Below are positions 44,401-52,146 of a stretch of 64,000 nt of DNA, piece after piece. The stretch covers positions 1-64,000 of the forward strand of contig JAYUHM010000056.1 of assembly GCA_043766985.1 (NCBI GenBank), written 5' to 3'. Both the position numbers and the translations under genes were made by a program. The notes beneath the pieces were generated by a model that worked only from the letters and a program-made list of their open reading frames with translations, ran no database searches and was not told where the DNA came from. The stretch comes from JAAFIP01 sp043766985. Lineage in GTDB: Bacteria; Pseudomonadota; Gammaproteobacteria; Burkholderiales; Burkholderiaceae_C. How positions within the stretch are numbered: the first letter of the stretch is position 1; each line of letters opens with the position of its first letter.

Positions 44401-45476
44401 TGCTCAGGCACCTGGACCTAGACACACAAAAAGATTTAACTGCTCACAAACTAAGCAATGCATTGATGGATGTGGCTCAGAGAGTTTATTGGATGACTGC
44501 TGGGCTACAGGTAGCACCGAGCTTATATTTGGAATCAGCCAAGAGGTATGTTGCGAAGTCGCAGGTACGTATCGACCACCTATTTTCCTTGATCCATGAA
44601 CAGCAAACACGAGACAATTTTCAAATTTCTTTACCCGTGGATTCGCAAGCTTTTTTAATTGAGTTATTGGCACCAAAATGCAGTCCATCATGGTCAGAAG
44701 GCTCGGGTATGGTCACACCGACGATGGAAATGGGTCGCTATGTGGAAGGACTAATTTCTACGCTAGCAGGTAACCCGAGCGACGCAGCGTTAGAGGCGTT
44801 AACTACGCTACAGAAGCAACCAGACCTAAAGCAATGGTCAGACCATATCAATCGTGCAGTCTATGACCAGCGCATTACACGCCGCAAAGCCCTATTCAAA
44901 CCCTCGTCTGTCGCAGAAGTAGTCTCTACGCTGGCCAACCTGAAGCCTGCCAATGCCGCAGACTTGTGGGCACTCACGGTAGATCATCTGAAGCAACTAA
45001 TTCACGACATTAGAAATGGCAGCACCAACGACTATCGCCAATATTGGGCTGGCGATACTCCGAAAATCGAAGACGATTGCCGCGATGCATTGCTGTCTGA
45101 CTTGCGGCGAATGCTTGTCACGCATGGTGTTAGTGCTGAGCCGGAAGGGCGCTATGCAGATGAAAAGCGTGCCGATATCAAAATCATTGCAACCCCGCAT
45201 CAGATTCCGATTGAAATCAAACGGGAAATGCATTCCGATGTATGGAAAGCCATCCCAGAGCAATTGATCGCCAAATACGGACGCGAACTTGCCAGCGACG
45301 GGTACGGCATCTTCATGGCCTTCTGGTTCACGGGCAAGCTGACCGCAGCGCCAAGCGATGGAGGTACAAAACCTAAAACTCCACTGGAATTACAAGAGAG
45401 ATTGACCGACACCGTGCCACAAGACCTGCGACACAAGATTGCGGTACTGGTTGTAGATTGCTCCCAGCCAAAGTAG
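41415..45476 (+). CDS. NACHT/STAND-like NTPase with C-terminal nuclease motif
   Basis: The 1353-residue protein has an atypical Walker A ADPGAGKT (residues 42-49), Walker B PLFIDGLDE (Asp85, Asp88-Glu89) of the NACHT type, and a sensor FRISCREADW (about 117-125). After a helical segment comes FSPVHRTIGEYLGAKYL (about 307-323), matching the NACHT end pattern HRxxxEYxAAxxL. The long middle (about 330-1240) is helical and Leu-rich, probably HEAT/TPR-like sensor repeats. The last 110 residues hold Asp1254 (RADIKII) and Glu1267-x-Lys1269 (IPIEIKRE), a PD-(D/E)XK nuclease signature. The layout resembles antiviral STAND (Avs) proteins with effector and sensor order changed. It is translationally coupled to the ATPase. 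No known family name could be assigned; defence is inferred. Confidence 0.85.
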   Translation: MNNTQEHLALERSAAARKADGSLSMAEPMGHYRDVHAWVLMADPGAGKTDVFETLSQTEGGTYIRARDFVELELPPHWTAPLFIDGLDEMTAGNAAGSTAIGQIRTKLQKLGTPKFRISCREADWRGSTDSAALQHLVAQDSFSELHLEPLTREQSVSLITHWQQSDPTTATAFIHDAEDHDLEGLLDNPQTLRMLFKAVSANANKWPNSKTQTYEMACTQLAREHNDHHLAANHHSTLPDDKVLHAAGYLSTILLLSGNATIALQRQTEPQIGTVTLPELTSSFDAPVINTCGAALQTRLFRGHSGGQFSPVHRTIGEYLGAKYLVSRIQAGLPINRVLALMLGLDAGVVPELRGLHAWLAALAPNSLRKELIDRDPLGAVLNGDVRNFDRTEKLHLLDALRSEATRYAYFRNQNWASKPFGALATKDMENDFRQQLQSADRSPAHLALVDCLLDALVNGDPMPALTPELERIVRDKSYWPRSRIEALNILANHARNSNDWSTLMQLLNDTHADMVEDSEDEILGTLLLALYPSQLTATEIWQHFRQPKSDRLIGSYWRFWHEISKDTTPLKNVPDLLDALLISNIRLNGQHDRLGSADIVGELLVRGVSEYGTTIEVPRLYGWLTLGLTSNFYCPLESQQKTVLGQWFTAHAAVYKAVFEYGLHQQANPIKSGWSKLWQTYKIVYGAQEPCDAKDWYLSLAQACIDDDLRRQLLMASFQFTKNNNRLDEAIQLLEQWSSDHSEDAEWIAGCLQSTYPPSEDQQVEIEHGAKFKERLANETTQKVDFFRKALPSFSGNLAHLGALVEIGNAYIDLYHRATDKAPDARLLELLNNDDEWIRIALQGLRHCLFRTDLPTAADIIDLNLKGQRYNLATPCLAAMELRQTENPKSALELPLSTLEMVAAFRLTNNFGNAPEWFKQLAILRPDALINVMQLLIGLQIAAKKENVNGLYALAHDADYVDVAKHIVPNLIAEFSIKASKTQLQSLRLLITAMLRHLDLDTQKDLTAHKLSNALMDVAQRVYWMTAGLQVAPSLYLESAKRYVAKSQVRIDHLFSLIHEQQTRDNFQISLPVDSQAFLIELLAPKCSPSWSEGSGMVTPTMEMGRYVEGLISTLAGNPSDAALEALTTLQKQPDLKQWSDHINRAVYDQRITRRKALFKPSSVAEVVSTLANLKPANAADLWALTVDHLKQLIHDIRNGSTNDYRQYWAGDTPKIEDDCRDALLSDLRRMLVTHGVSAEPEGRYADEKRADIKIIATPHQIPIEIKREMHSDVWKAIPEQLIAKYGRELASDGYGIFMAFWFTGKLTAAPSDGGTKPKTPLELQERLTDTVPQDLRHKIAVLVVDCSQPK

Positions 45477-45478
45477 GC

Positions 45479-45720
45479 TCAATCCAGCGGCTTGATACCC
45501 ATGTCAGCAGCCAGCTTTACCCAGCGCTGCGTATCGCTTGCCCACGTTGGCAAAACTCGTCTGGCGGCTACATAGCGGCATCAATTGCCAAGCCACCAAT
45601 GTACTCTTTTGCATTTGGCGCACCTGCAGGAGCCTGCACACCAAACCGTTGCTCGTAGTCCAAGCCTTTCACGCCCAGCTCGGCCAGCGTGGGCACATCA
45701 GGAAAGTCGGGGTGGACTGG
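45479..45720 (-). pseudogene. 3' remnant of a duplicated Bug receptor gene
   Basis: This matches the 3' end of the intact Bug gene at 46506-47579 over about 240 bases. CCAGCGGCTTGATACCCATG parallels CCAGCGGCTTGATTCCCATA, and CACATCAGGAAAGTCGGGGT is shared. The match ends abruptly at about 45716 in unrelated sequence. The remnant begins 2 bases after the NACHT stop codon and has internal frame changes. It marks the right edge of the cassette and, with the intact gene, flanks the glutathione transferase as a direct repeat. Confidence 0.8.
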
Positions 45721-45808
45721 GGTACAAAAGTTACGGCCTACGAAGCAAACCGCTTAGGTGAAAATTACTGCTACCCTCTCGAAAGAGGCCTCGTGCCAAG
45801 CCCAACTG

Positions 45809-46489
45809 TCAACGGTAAGCTCCCTCAACCTGCGTTGACAGCGCAAGATCCGCAGCTTTAATCTCGGCTAATATATTGGCAAATGCAGGCCTTACGCTGA
45901 GGTTTTGGTACCACTGCCAAAGTGCAGCGTGGCCTTTGATAGAGGGCCCGCCTAAACGCTGCGAAAAAAGAACCGCCATAAATACCGATATGTCTGCGGC
46001 ACTTAGTTTGCCGCAAAAATACGCCGTACCGCCCAGGCTTTGATCCAGCTCAGCCAAGTGATGCGCTAAAACCAAGCCAGCCTCTTTGGCTGCGGCTTCC
46101 AGTGACAGCCAAGCCTGCGGGTCTGCGGGGCGTGGGCCGGTGCGGTGCATCAAAGCACGCAGCGGCACCAACATCACTTCGTCGGCAAACACATCCAACA
46201 ACCGGCACTGGGCACGGTCTTTGGCCGAAGCCGGGAACAAGGGCGACTGGGGATACGCGTCGTCCAAATATTCAATAATGACGGTGGAATCGTACAAACT
46301 CAGGTCGCCATCAACGAGCACTGGCACCTGGCCTTTGGGGTTGATGCGCAGCACATCCGTATTTTTAGGGCTGTAGCCCACGGTCTGGGTAAACGGCACC
46401 ATCACCCGCTCAAAAGACAAGCCTTTTTCATGCAGGGCAATTTCTACCTTGCGCGAAAATAGACTGAGGGGGCCAGAGTAAAGCTTCAT
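45809..46489 (-). CDS. Glutathione S-transferase
   Basis: The 226-residue protein has the thioredoxin-like half MKLYSGPLSLFSRKVEIALH, with Ser5 or Ser9 as candidate thiol activators. The cis-Pro loop is GQVPVLVDGDLSLYDSTVII (Pro-Val-Leu, then the Asp-Ser glutathione contact). The helical half contains FCGKLSAADISVFMAVLFSQ. The start ATG at 46489 agrees with the fold; the longer frame from 46564 runs into the upstream gene. It lies 16 bases after the Bug gene and is probably co-transcribed with it. Confidence 0.88.
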   Translation of the reverse strand: MKLYSGPLSLFSRKVEIALHEKGLSFERVMVPFTQTVGYSPKNTDVLRINPKGQVPVLVDGDLSLYDSTVIIEYLDDAYPQSPLFPASAKDRAQCRLLDVFADEVMLVPLRALMHRTGPRPADPQAWLSLEAAAKEAGLVLAHHLAELDQSLGGTAYFCGKLSAADISVFMAVLFSQRLGGPSIKGHAALWQWYQNLSVRPAFANILAEIKAADLALSTQVEGAYR

Positions 46490-46505
46490 GGTGCGTAGAG
46501 CCAGG

Positions 46506-47579
46506 TTAATCCAGCGGCTTGATTCCCATATCGGAGGCCAGTTTGACCCAGCGCTGCGCATCACCTTCTACGCGCTTGCGAAACTCTTCTGGCGAGCCCG
46601 CCGCAGCGTCCATCGATAAACCTGCAATGCGCTCTTTAGCGTTCGGCGTACCCACAGCTTTGACCAACGCCGCGTTGAGTTTGTCGACAACGGCTTTAGG
46701 CGTGCCTGCAGGGGCCAGCACGCCAAACCACTGCTCATACTCCATGCCTTTCACGCCCAGCTCAGCCAACGTGGGCACATCAGGAAAGTCGGGGTGGCGT
46801 TTGGGGGCTGTCGTGGCCAGCATGGTGAGCTTGCCGCTTTTGTGGTGCACGGCGGCGCTGGCCATGGTGGTGATCATCAGGTCTACCTGGCCGCTGATCA
46901 TGTCGATCAGGGCCGGCGAGCTGCCTCGGTAAGGCACGTTGGTAAACTGCGCGCCCGAGCCAGCGCGCAGCAGCTCCACCACCACGCTGCCCGCGCCAGG
47001 GATGGCCATGGTGACTTTGCCTGGGTTGGCTTTGGCAAGCTCCAGCACTTTGTTAGCGGTGATCTGGTTGATGCCCGACTGCGTGGCCTTGATGGTGTGC
47101 AGCGTATCGCCCAAGGTTTTAGCCACGAAGGCAGGGTTGGCAAACAGGAAAGCGGGCGTTTTGGCGACCTGGCCCACGGCGACAAAGTCTTTCACCGCGT
47201 CATAGGGCATCTTGCGGGTGAAGATCGGCGCAGTGGTGTGAAAAATGTCGACCAGCACCAGGGTGTAGCCATCGGGCACAGACTTGGCCACTGCGTCGGT
47301 GCCGATAATGCCGTTGGCACCGCCTTTGTTGTCCACCACCATGCTTTGGCCCAGCACCAAGCCCATCTCTTGCGCGATCAGGCGGCCTGCTGCGTCGGAG
47401 CTGCCACCCGCTGGGAAGGGCACCACCAGCTTGAGGGGCTTGGCGGCGGGATAGTCTTGCGCAAAGCTGGGCGCGGCCAGGCTGACGGTGCCTGCGGCTA
47501 GCAAGCCAGAGAATTTGCGGCGGGAGACAGTGGCTGTGGTACCAGAGGCTGGTGTGAAGCTGCGCGCAGAAGGCTGCAT
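46506..47579 (-). CDS. Bug-family tripartite tricarboxylate receptor
   Basis: The 357-residue periplasmic binding protein carries an export signal with twin arginine (SRRKFSGLLAAGTVSLAAPS). The Bug blocks follow: KLVVPFPAGGSSDAAGRLIA, VDNKGGANGIIGTDAVAKS, then NVPYRGSSPALIDMISGQVD, the ligand-binding centre, and PDVPTLAELGVKGMEYEQWF. The family is greatly expanded in Burkholderiales and binds diverse carboxylates. No tctA/tctB permease genes are near. A truncated copy of its 3' end lies at 45479-45720. Confidence 0.92.
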   Translation of the reverse strand: MQPSARSFTPASGTTATVSRRKFSGLLAAGTVSLAAPSFAQDYPAAKPLKLVVPFPAGGSSDAAGRLIAQEMGLVLGQSMVVDNKGGANGIIGTDAVAKSVPDGYTLVLVDIFHTTAPIFTRKMPYDAVKDFVAVGQVAKTPAFLFANPAFVAKTLGDTLHTIKATQSGINQITANKVLELAKANPGKVTMAIPGAGSVVVELLRAGSGAQFTNVPYRGSSPALIDMISGQVDLMITTMASAAVHHKSGKLTMLATTAPKRHPDFPDVPTLAELGVKGMEYEQWFGVLAPAGTPKAVVDKLNAALVKAVGTPNAKERIAGLSMDAAAGSPEEFRKRVEGDAQRWVKLASDMGIKPLD

Positions 47580-47694
47580 GAAAAAATCCTAGGGGTTAAA
47601 GCAAAATTCAGTCTAGTATGCAGCATCTGCGTTTTGCGCAGTGGCCTGCGCGTAGTTTGACCTATCGCCTATAACGTAGACTTATGCTTTGACC

Positions 47695-48459
47695 ATGCCC
47701 CAACACGCCCACACGCCCAACGCGCCCCAGACGCCCCGCTACGACCGCCTTGACGCCCTACGCGGCGCGGCGATGGGGTGGATGACGCTCTACCATTTTT
47801 GTTTTGACCTGAACCATTTTCAGTGGATCAGGCAGAATTTTTACCATGATCCGTTGTGGACTTGGCAACGTACCTGTATCGTGAGCTTGTTTTTGCTGTG
47901 CGCCGGCGCGGGGCAGGCGGTGGCGCTGCACCAGGGCCAAAGCTGGCAGCGGTTTTGGCGGCGCTGGGCGCAGGTGGCGCTCTGTGCGCTGCTGGTGACT
48001 GGCGCCTCGTACCTGATGTACCCCAAGAGTTTTATTTACTTTGGCGTGCTGCACGGCATCGCGCTGATGTTGATTATTGTGCGGCTGACGGCGCACTGGG
48101 GACAGTGGCTGTGGCTCTGGGGCGCCCTGGCAATAGCTATGAAGTTTATAGCTGCTCGTGCTATATTCTATTGGGCTGAGCTGCTATTTTTGAATGAAAA
48201 GCCGTATAACTGGCTGGGTTTGGTGTCTGCCAAACCCTTGACCGAAGACTACGTGCCCCTGCTGCCCTGGCTGGGGGTGATGTGGTGGGGCATGGCCGCT
48301 ACCCAGTGGCTGCTGCGCAGCCGCCCTGCTCTGTTGAGCGCCGCTATCCCCAGCGGCACGCGTTGGCTGGCGTGGCTGGGCGGCTGGAGCCTGGTGTACT
48401 ACATGGTGCACCAGCCGCTGTTGATTGGCCTGCTGGAGCTGGTGCAACGGTTTCGTTAA
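47695..48459 (+). CDS. DUF1624-type membrane protein (acyltransferase-like)
   Basis: The 254-residue protein opens YDRLDALRGAAMGWMTLYHF, the signature of DUF1624, related to heparan-alpha-glucosaminide N-acetyltransferase. Six to eight membrane segments follow, for example CIVSLFLLCAGAGQAVAL and FGVLHGIALMLIIVRLTA. Near residues 150-165 the segment KFIAARAIFYWAELL is encoded by a dispersed repeat in frame. It adds a hydrophobic stretch between two membrane helices, and the following NWLGLVSAKPLTEDYVPLLPWLGV block is conserved. The ATG at 47695 is preferred over a TTG at 47689. The acyl acceptor is unknown. Confidence 0.82.
   Translation: MPQHAHTPNAPQTPRYDRLDALRGAAMGWMTLYHFCFDLNHFQWIRQNFYHDPLWTWQRTCIVSLFLLCAGAGQAVALHQGQSWQRFWRRWAQVALCALLVTGASYLMYPKSFIYFGVLHGIALMLIIVRLTAHWGQWLWLWGALAIAMKFIAARAIFYWAELLFLNEKPYNWLGLVSAKPLTEDYVPLLPWLGVMWWGMAATQWLLRSRPALLSAAIPSGTRWLAWLGGWSLVYYMVHQPLLIGLLELVQRFR
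48143..48185 (+). repeat. Dispersed repeat, copy 11, inside the DUF1624 gene
   Basis: TTATAGCTGCTCGTGCTAT, then ATTCTATTGGGCT. It is translated in frame as FIAARAIFYWAEL. Confidence 0.85.
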
Positions 48460-48468
48460 CCGACACGG

Positions 48469-51429
48469 TTAGCGCAGCAAAGCCTTCAGCGCGGTTTGCA
48501 AACGCTTGGCACTTGCCGGGTCGTGCGGGGTAGACAGCACGGCGGTAGTGTCTAGCGCCCAGGTGTCGGCAGGCGCTGGGTCGTTGCGCTTGGTGAGCAG
48601 TTGCAGCTGCAGCATGCGCCGCGCGTTGATGTGCTCAGCCGGGGTGGGTACCTCGGCGGCCATCTCAATGCGCAGCAGCGCCGTGGCTGCGTCGCCCGCT
48701 GCGGGCTTGGCCACGGCTTGCGACCAGGCGGTGCGGGCGGCCGGGCTGACCGATTTGCCCAGCTCTTGCACGCTGGGCACGGCGTCGGCATTGCGCTGCT
48801 CCCATGCCGTCAGCAAGCCGGTAAGAGATTCGCCATGCGCCTGCGCGGCCAGCTTTTTCAGCGACATCTGTGCGCGTTCCAGCGCGTCGCGCTGGGCGTA
48901 AAAGGCGGTGTTGGACAGGCGTGGGCCGTTGTTGGCAAAGCGGTCGTCGCCTTGGTTGCCCGCACCGCGATCGTCGCGGCGGTCACCACCTCGGTCACTG
49001 CCCCTGTCCCCCATGCGGCTGCCACGGGCGTCGCCATCACGGCCACCAAAGCCGCCGGGGCCACCGGGTGCGCCAGGGCGGCCAGCGCCCGGGCCACCAC
49101 GGCTTTCAAACTTGCCGCCTTTTTTGTCGCCAAAGCGGCCTTGTCCTGCGGGCTCGGTCTTTTTAGCGCCGGGGCGGTCGTCGCCACCGCGCATGGCGAC
49201 GACGGGTTTGGCCACTTTGACGGGGGCTGCAGGCGCGGCAGGTGCTACTGATTCAGCAGCTGCTTGTGCTGTATTCTCTTGGGCTTGCGGCTGATTTGCG
49301 TCTGAATCAGGCTCTGCGGCGGGAGTTTCGGCGGTAACGGGGGCTTCGGCAGCTTCAGCAGCGGTGGCCTGCGTAGCGTCTGGCGCTGACTTTGCGGGCG
49401 CATCTGCAACGTCTGCATCCGTTGTAGTGGCAACAGCCGCATCGGCAGGCTGTGCCGACTCAGCAGCGGCCACGGGTGCCGCCACTGGCGCAGCTACGGC
49501 CACAGGCGCAGCAGCCGGTGCCGCCGCAGGCAATTGCCCACGGCCAGCCGCCTCTACTGCCGCTATGGCAGCGCGAATTTTCTGCACATCGCCGCTGGCA
49601 TTGGCGTCGTCCAGCGCTTTCACGGCGTCCAGCACGGCTTTGTCGTGCACGCTCATGGCGGCGGCGGCTTGCTCGCGCTCGGCGCTCTTCCTGTTAAAGG
49701 CGTCGTCAATTGGCTTCCTAAAGGCGTCCCACAGTTTTTGCTCTTGCTTGCGGTCTACCGGCACGCTTTGCGCCTCATGCTGCCAGCGCTGTTGCAGGGC
49801 CTTGACGGCGTCAATACGCATCACGGGCGCAGCGCCCAGCACATTGGCCTCGTCGATCATGCCGTGGCGGCGGGCCAGGCTGGCGCTTTGTGCGGCGTCT
49901 AGGGGGGCGTGGGCTTCTTTGATAGCGGCCTTGTACAAAGGCTGCAGCTCGGCAAAGGTTTTTTCGCCCACGTGGCCGCCGTTGCGCCACTTTTCGCTCA
50001 ACTGGTGCAGCTCGCGGTTCACTTCTTTCCAGTCGGTGCGGTTGGCGTTGGCCGTGCCCCAAGCTTTGATCTCTTCAATCATCTCCAGGCGCTGGGCTTT
50101 GTGCGCGCCTTCTTCGGCTTTGACCTTCTCCAGCCAGGCCTCGACCAGTTTGTAGGCTTCGTTGCAGGCGTCGTCAAAGCGCTTCCACATGCTGTGGTTG
50201 GGCACGCCGCCCTGGTCGGTTTGCTTCCAGGCGTCGCGCAGGTTGCGCACGGCTTCTTGCTGTTTGCGGCCACCCAGGGGCTTGGCTACCAGGGCCTGCG
50301 CGTGGTGGGTCAACTCTTCGCGGATCTGGTTGGCGCGCCAGCGCTGCCAGCCCTCTAGCTCGCCTGCTGCGCCTAGGGCGTGTTGGGCTGCGGCTTCCAG
50401 CTTTTCGCCAATGTTGCCGCCATGGTCCTTCAGCGCGGCGCGCACGGCGTTGGCCGCACCTACGCTGGCTTTGCCATGGCCTTCAGCCAGTTCATGCTCT
50501 AGTTTGGCTAGCAGCTCACGCACTATCTGCGTGGACTGGGAGCGGATTTCCGGGTCAATCTTGGGTTTGGCATTCTTCTCGGCGCGCTCTGGCTTAGGCT
50601 CTGCGTGGCCACGTGCGGCGCGGATGGCCTCGGCCCACACGGGCACTGCGGGCAGCGGGGCAGCGGCGTCGCTGGTAGCGGCCACGGCCTGCGACAGGGC
50701 GGCCTGGAATGCCTCCCACAGCGTGAGCAACTGCGACTTGGCGCTGTCAAGCTGCGGTGCAAACTTGGTGTCAATGCTAGGCCACTGGGCGTCAGACGCC
50801 ATGGCCTCCGCCTGGGTTTGCCACAAGTTCACGTCACCGCGCAGCACCTCCCACGCGGCTTGCGCGTCGGCCAGGGGCTTGGTGGACAGCACCTCAATGC
50901 GCTGGGCCATCAGCAAAGCGGCCTCGCGCTGCACTTGGGCGCGGTGCTGCAGGTCTTCTACCTGCTTCACGCGCTCGGCCAACTGGGTTTTCACGGTGGC
51001 CAAAGGCTCTTTGGACAGGGGCGCACCGGCTTTGGCGGCATCGCGCTGCCAGGCCAATGCATCGGCAATATTGAGCTTGCTACCCGACAGCAGGGCGGTG
51101 GCTTTGTCGGCCCACTCTACGGCCATGTGCTCTTGGGCGCTGGCGCGCTTGAGCTCGTCGAGCTTTTCGCGCAGGGGCTTGGCGGCGCCTTTGTCTTTCA
51201 CGCTCAGCTCTTTAAACACCAATTGCATTTGCTCGGCGCTGGGGTTGGTGGCCAGCCAGTCGCGCACGCGCGCCGCTCGGTCGCCCGAGGTAGGGGCGCT
51301 GAAGGCACCACCCGTTTGCTTGTCAAGGGGGTGCGCGGCGTTGGACGCAGCAGGTTTAGCGGCTTTGGTATCGGGGGTAGCAGGCACGGCAGACTCTTGG
51401 TTTTTTTTAAAAGTAGGGAAACTCAGCAT
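48469..51429 (-). CDS. DUF349 protein with RGG-like region
   Basis: The 986-residue protein has several DUF349 coiled-coil units (for example LREKLDELKRASAQEHMAVEW near the N-terminus, and KRFDDACNEAYKLVEAWLEK and KEVNRELHQLSEKWRNGG in the centre). An Ala/Pro/Val-rich linker (about residues 640-760) follows, then a Gly/Arg/Asp-rich stretch (RGGPGAGRPGAPGGPGGFGG, RGSDRGGDRRDDRGAG) of RGG type, and a conserved C-terminal domain of about 180 residues. The linker contains a dispersed repeat translated as QENTAQAAAES. DUF349 proteins are cytoplasmic and poorly understood; RGG stretches often bind RNA. The ATG at 51429 (MLSFPTFKKN) was chosen, as the longer frame to 51543 has no homology. Confidence 0.82.
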   Translation of the reverse strand: MLSFPTFKKNQESAVPATPDTKAAKPAASNAAHPLDKQTGGAFSAPTSGDRAARVRDWLATNPSAEQMQLVFKELSVKDKGAAKPLREKLDELKRASAQEHMAVEWADKATALLSGSKLNIADALAWQRDAAKAGAPLSKEPLATVKTQLAERVKQVEDLQHRAQVQREAALLMAQRIEVLSTKPLADAQAAWEVLRGDVNLWQTQAEAMASDAQWPSIDTKFAPQLDSAKSQLLTLWEAFQAALSQAVAATSDAAAPLPAVPVWAEAIRAARGHAEPKPERAEKNAKPKIDPEIRSQSTQIVRELLAKLEHELAEGHGKASVGAANAVRAALKDHGGNIGEKLEAAAQHALGAAGELEGWQRWRANQIREELTHHAQALVAKPLGGRKQQEAVRNLRDAWKQTDQGGVPNHSMWKRFDDACNEAYKLVEAWLEKVKAEEGAHKAQRLEMIEEIKAWGTANANRTDWKEVNRELHQLSEKWRNGGHVGEKTFAELQPLYKAAIKEAHAPLDAAQSASLARRHGMIDEANVLGAAPVMRIDAVKALQQRWQHEAQSVPVDRKQEQKLWDAFRKPIDDAFNRKSAEREQAAAAMSVHDKAVLDAVKALDDANASGDVQKIRAAIAAVEAAGRGQLPAAAPAAAPVAVAAPVAAPVAAAESAQPADAAVATTTDADVADAPAKSAPDATQATAAEAAEAPVTAETPAAEPDSDANQPQAQENTAQAAAESVAPAAPAAPVKVAKPVVAMRGGDDRPGAKKTEPAGQGRFGDKKGGKFESRGGPGAGRPGAPGGPGGFGGRDGDARGSRMGDRGSDRGGDRRDDRGAGNQGDDRFANNGPRLSNTAFYAQRDALERAQMSLKKLAAQAHGESLTGLLTAWEQRNADAVPSVQELGKSVSPAARTAWSQAVAKPAAGDAATALLRIEMAAEVPTPAEHINARRMLQLQLLTKRNDPAPADTWALDTTAVLSTPHDPASAKRLQTALKALLR
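49251..49293 (+). repeat. Dispersed repeat, copy 12, inside the DUF349 gene
   Basis: CAGCAGCTGCTTGTGCTGTA, then TTCTCTTGGGCT, then TGCGGCTG. It is translated on the opposite strand in frame within the Ala-rich linker, replacing part of a low-complexity region. Confidence 0.7.
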
Positions 51430-51680
51430 AAGGCAATGTGGTGAAAAGTGAGGGGCAAATGTCATCACACACGACAGCGCCGAATCGCCTATTTTCGCTG
51501 GTTTTATGGTCACCCATGCAAGAAACTGCGAACAAGGCGCCAACTAAGCGCCAAGTAGTAGCCAACTGGTGGCCAACTGATAGCTAACCATAGTAGCCCA
51601 GCGGCCCGCACGGCTGTGGCGCGAACGCGGTGGGCGAGCGTGTTGCCGGGTGGTTAGCCAGCCACAATACACTACATTAT
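51430..51680. other. Non-coding region upstream of the DUF349 gene
   Basis: The stretch must hold the DUF349 promoter and leader. A tandem-like segment GTAGTAGCCAACTGGTGGCCAACTGATAGC (shown only by its units AGCCAACTG and GGCCAACTG) lies at 51556-51585. No gene is seen. Confidence 0.35.
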
Positions 51681-51725
51681 TAATAGCAGATTGTGCCCCA
51701 CTCTATTGGGCTTAAAGCATATTTA
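51681..51725 (+). repeat. Dispersed AATAGC/TTGGGCT repeat, copy 13
   Basis: TTAATAGCAGATTGTGCCC, then CACTCTATTGGGCT, then TAAAGCATAT. Its TTGGGCT pairs with the nearby AGCCCAA at 51725, making a small hairpin beyond the end of the candidate small RNA. Confidence 0.8.
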
Positions 51726-51728
51726 GCC

Positions 51729-51775
51729 CAAAAGAAAGCCCGACGGACAGTCTGATGACCACATCCACCGGGCTT
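51729..51775 (-). terminator. Intrinsic terminator of the candidate small RNA
   Basis: On the minus strand AAGCCCG (51775-51769) pairs with CGGGCTT (51742-51736), with an inner GGA/TCC pair, and is followed by TTCTTTTG. It is a good intrinsic terminator in the leftward direction. Confidence 0.65.
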
Positions 51776-51887
51776 GGCGGCTCAGCTAAGCTGCGTGCCG
51801 CCTGGGGTCACGGATACGGAGGTTTCACGTCCGCACCGCGTAGCAGGCAATAGATTGCCCACATGAAGTTGTCAGAGAGCATCTGAC
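51729..51887 (-). ncRNA. Candidate structured small RNA
   Basis: A leftward promoter (TTGAAT at 51922-51917, 17 bases, TATAGT at 51899-51894) leads to about 158 bases with no open frame and four strong hairpins. In order they are GTCAGA/TCTGAC, GGCAAT/ATTGCC, a CGGA/TCCG stem and GGCGGC/GCCGCC, ending in an intrinsic terminator. The 5' and 3' ends do not pair with each other, so it is unlikely to be 6S RNA. I do not recognise it as tmRNA, RNase P RNA or SRP RNA. The region is a 950-base gap between the DUF349 and transglycosylase genes. Confidence 0.55.
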
Positions 51888-51893
51888 GTACTT

Positions 51894-51922
51894 ACTATAG
51901 GCAACGGCACTGAAAAATTCAA
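51894..51922 (-). promoter_or_regulatory. Predicted promoter of the candidate small RNA
   Basis: On the minus strand TTGAAT and TATAGT are spaced by 17 bases. Each differs from the sigma-70 consensus at two or fewer positions. Transcription would begin near 51887. Confidence 0.5.
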
Positions 51923-52110
51923 ATGCCAATTTGTATACAGACGTGTCATCAGTGCCGGCTGTCGGCTGGCAAAAGCCTGCCGCACAGGCCCATTTAAGCA
52001 TTTGCCTCTAAGTTGGCGTCATTTCGGTTCATCTACCCACTATTTGCAGAAAACAGCCTGAAAATAACTCTTTAATACATTTATTGATATATAAATTAAC
52101 GTTTAAATAC

Positions 52111-52140
52111 TTGACTTGGTATTTAGAAGCCCCCTAAAAT
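52111..52140 (+). promoter_or_regulatory. Predicted promoter of the lytic transglycosylase gene
   Basis: TTGACT (52111-52116) and TAAAAT (52135-52140) are 18 bases apart in an A/T-rich stretch. The predicted start near 52147 gives a leader of about 235 bases. Confidence 0.5.
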
Positions 52141-52146
52141 GCAAAC

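Noticed and set aside
50162..51451. A 429-codon Ser/Ala-rich open frame opposite the DUF349 gene
   Set aside because: Typical antisense frame of a GC-rich gene; no motifs, and DUF349 units are evident on the minus strand.
51729..51887. 6S RNA (ssrS)
   Set aside because: The length is plausible, but the 5' and 3' ends do not pair into the long closing stem and no central-bubble pattern was seen.
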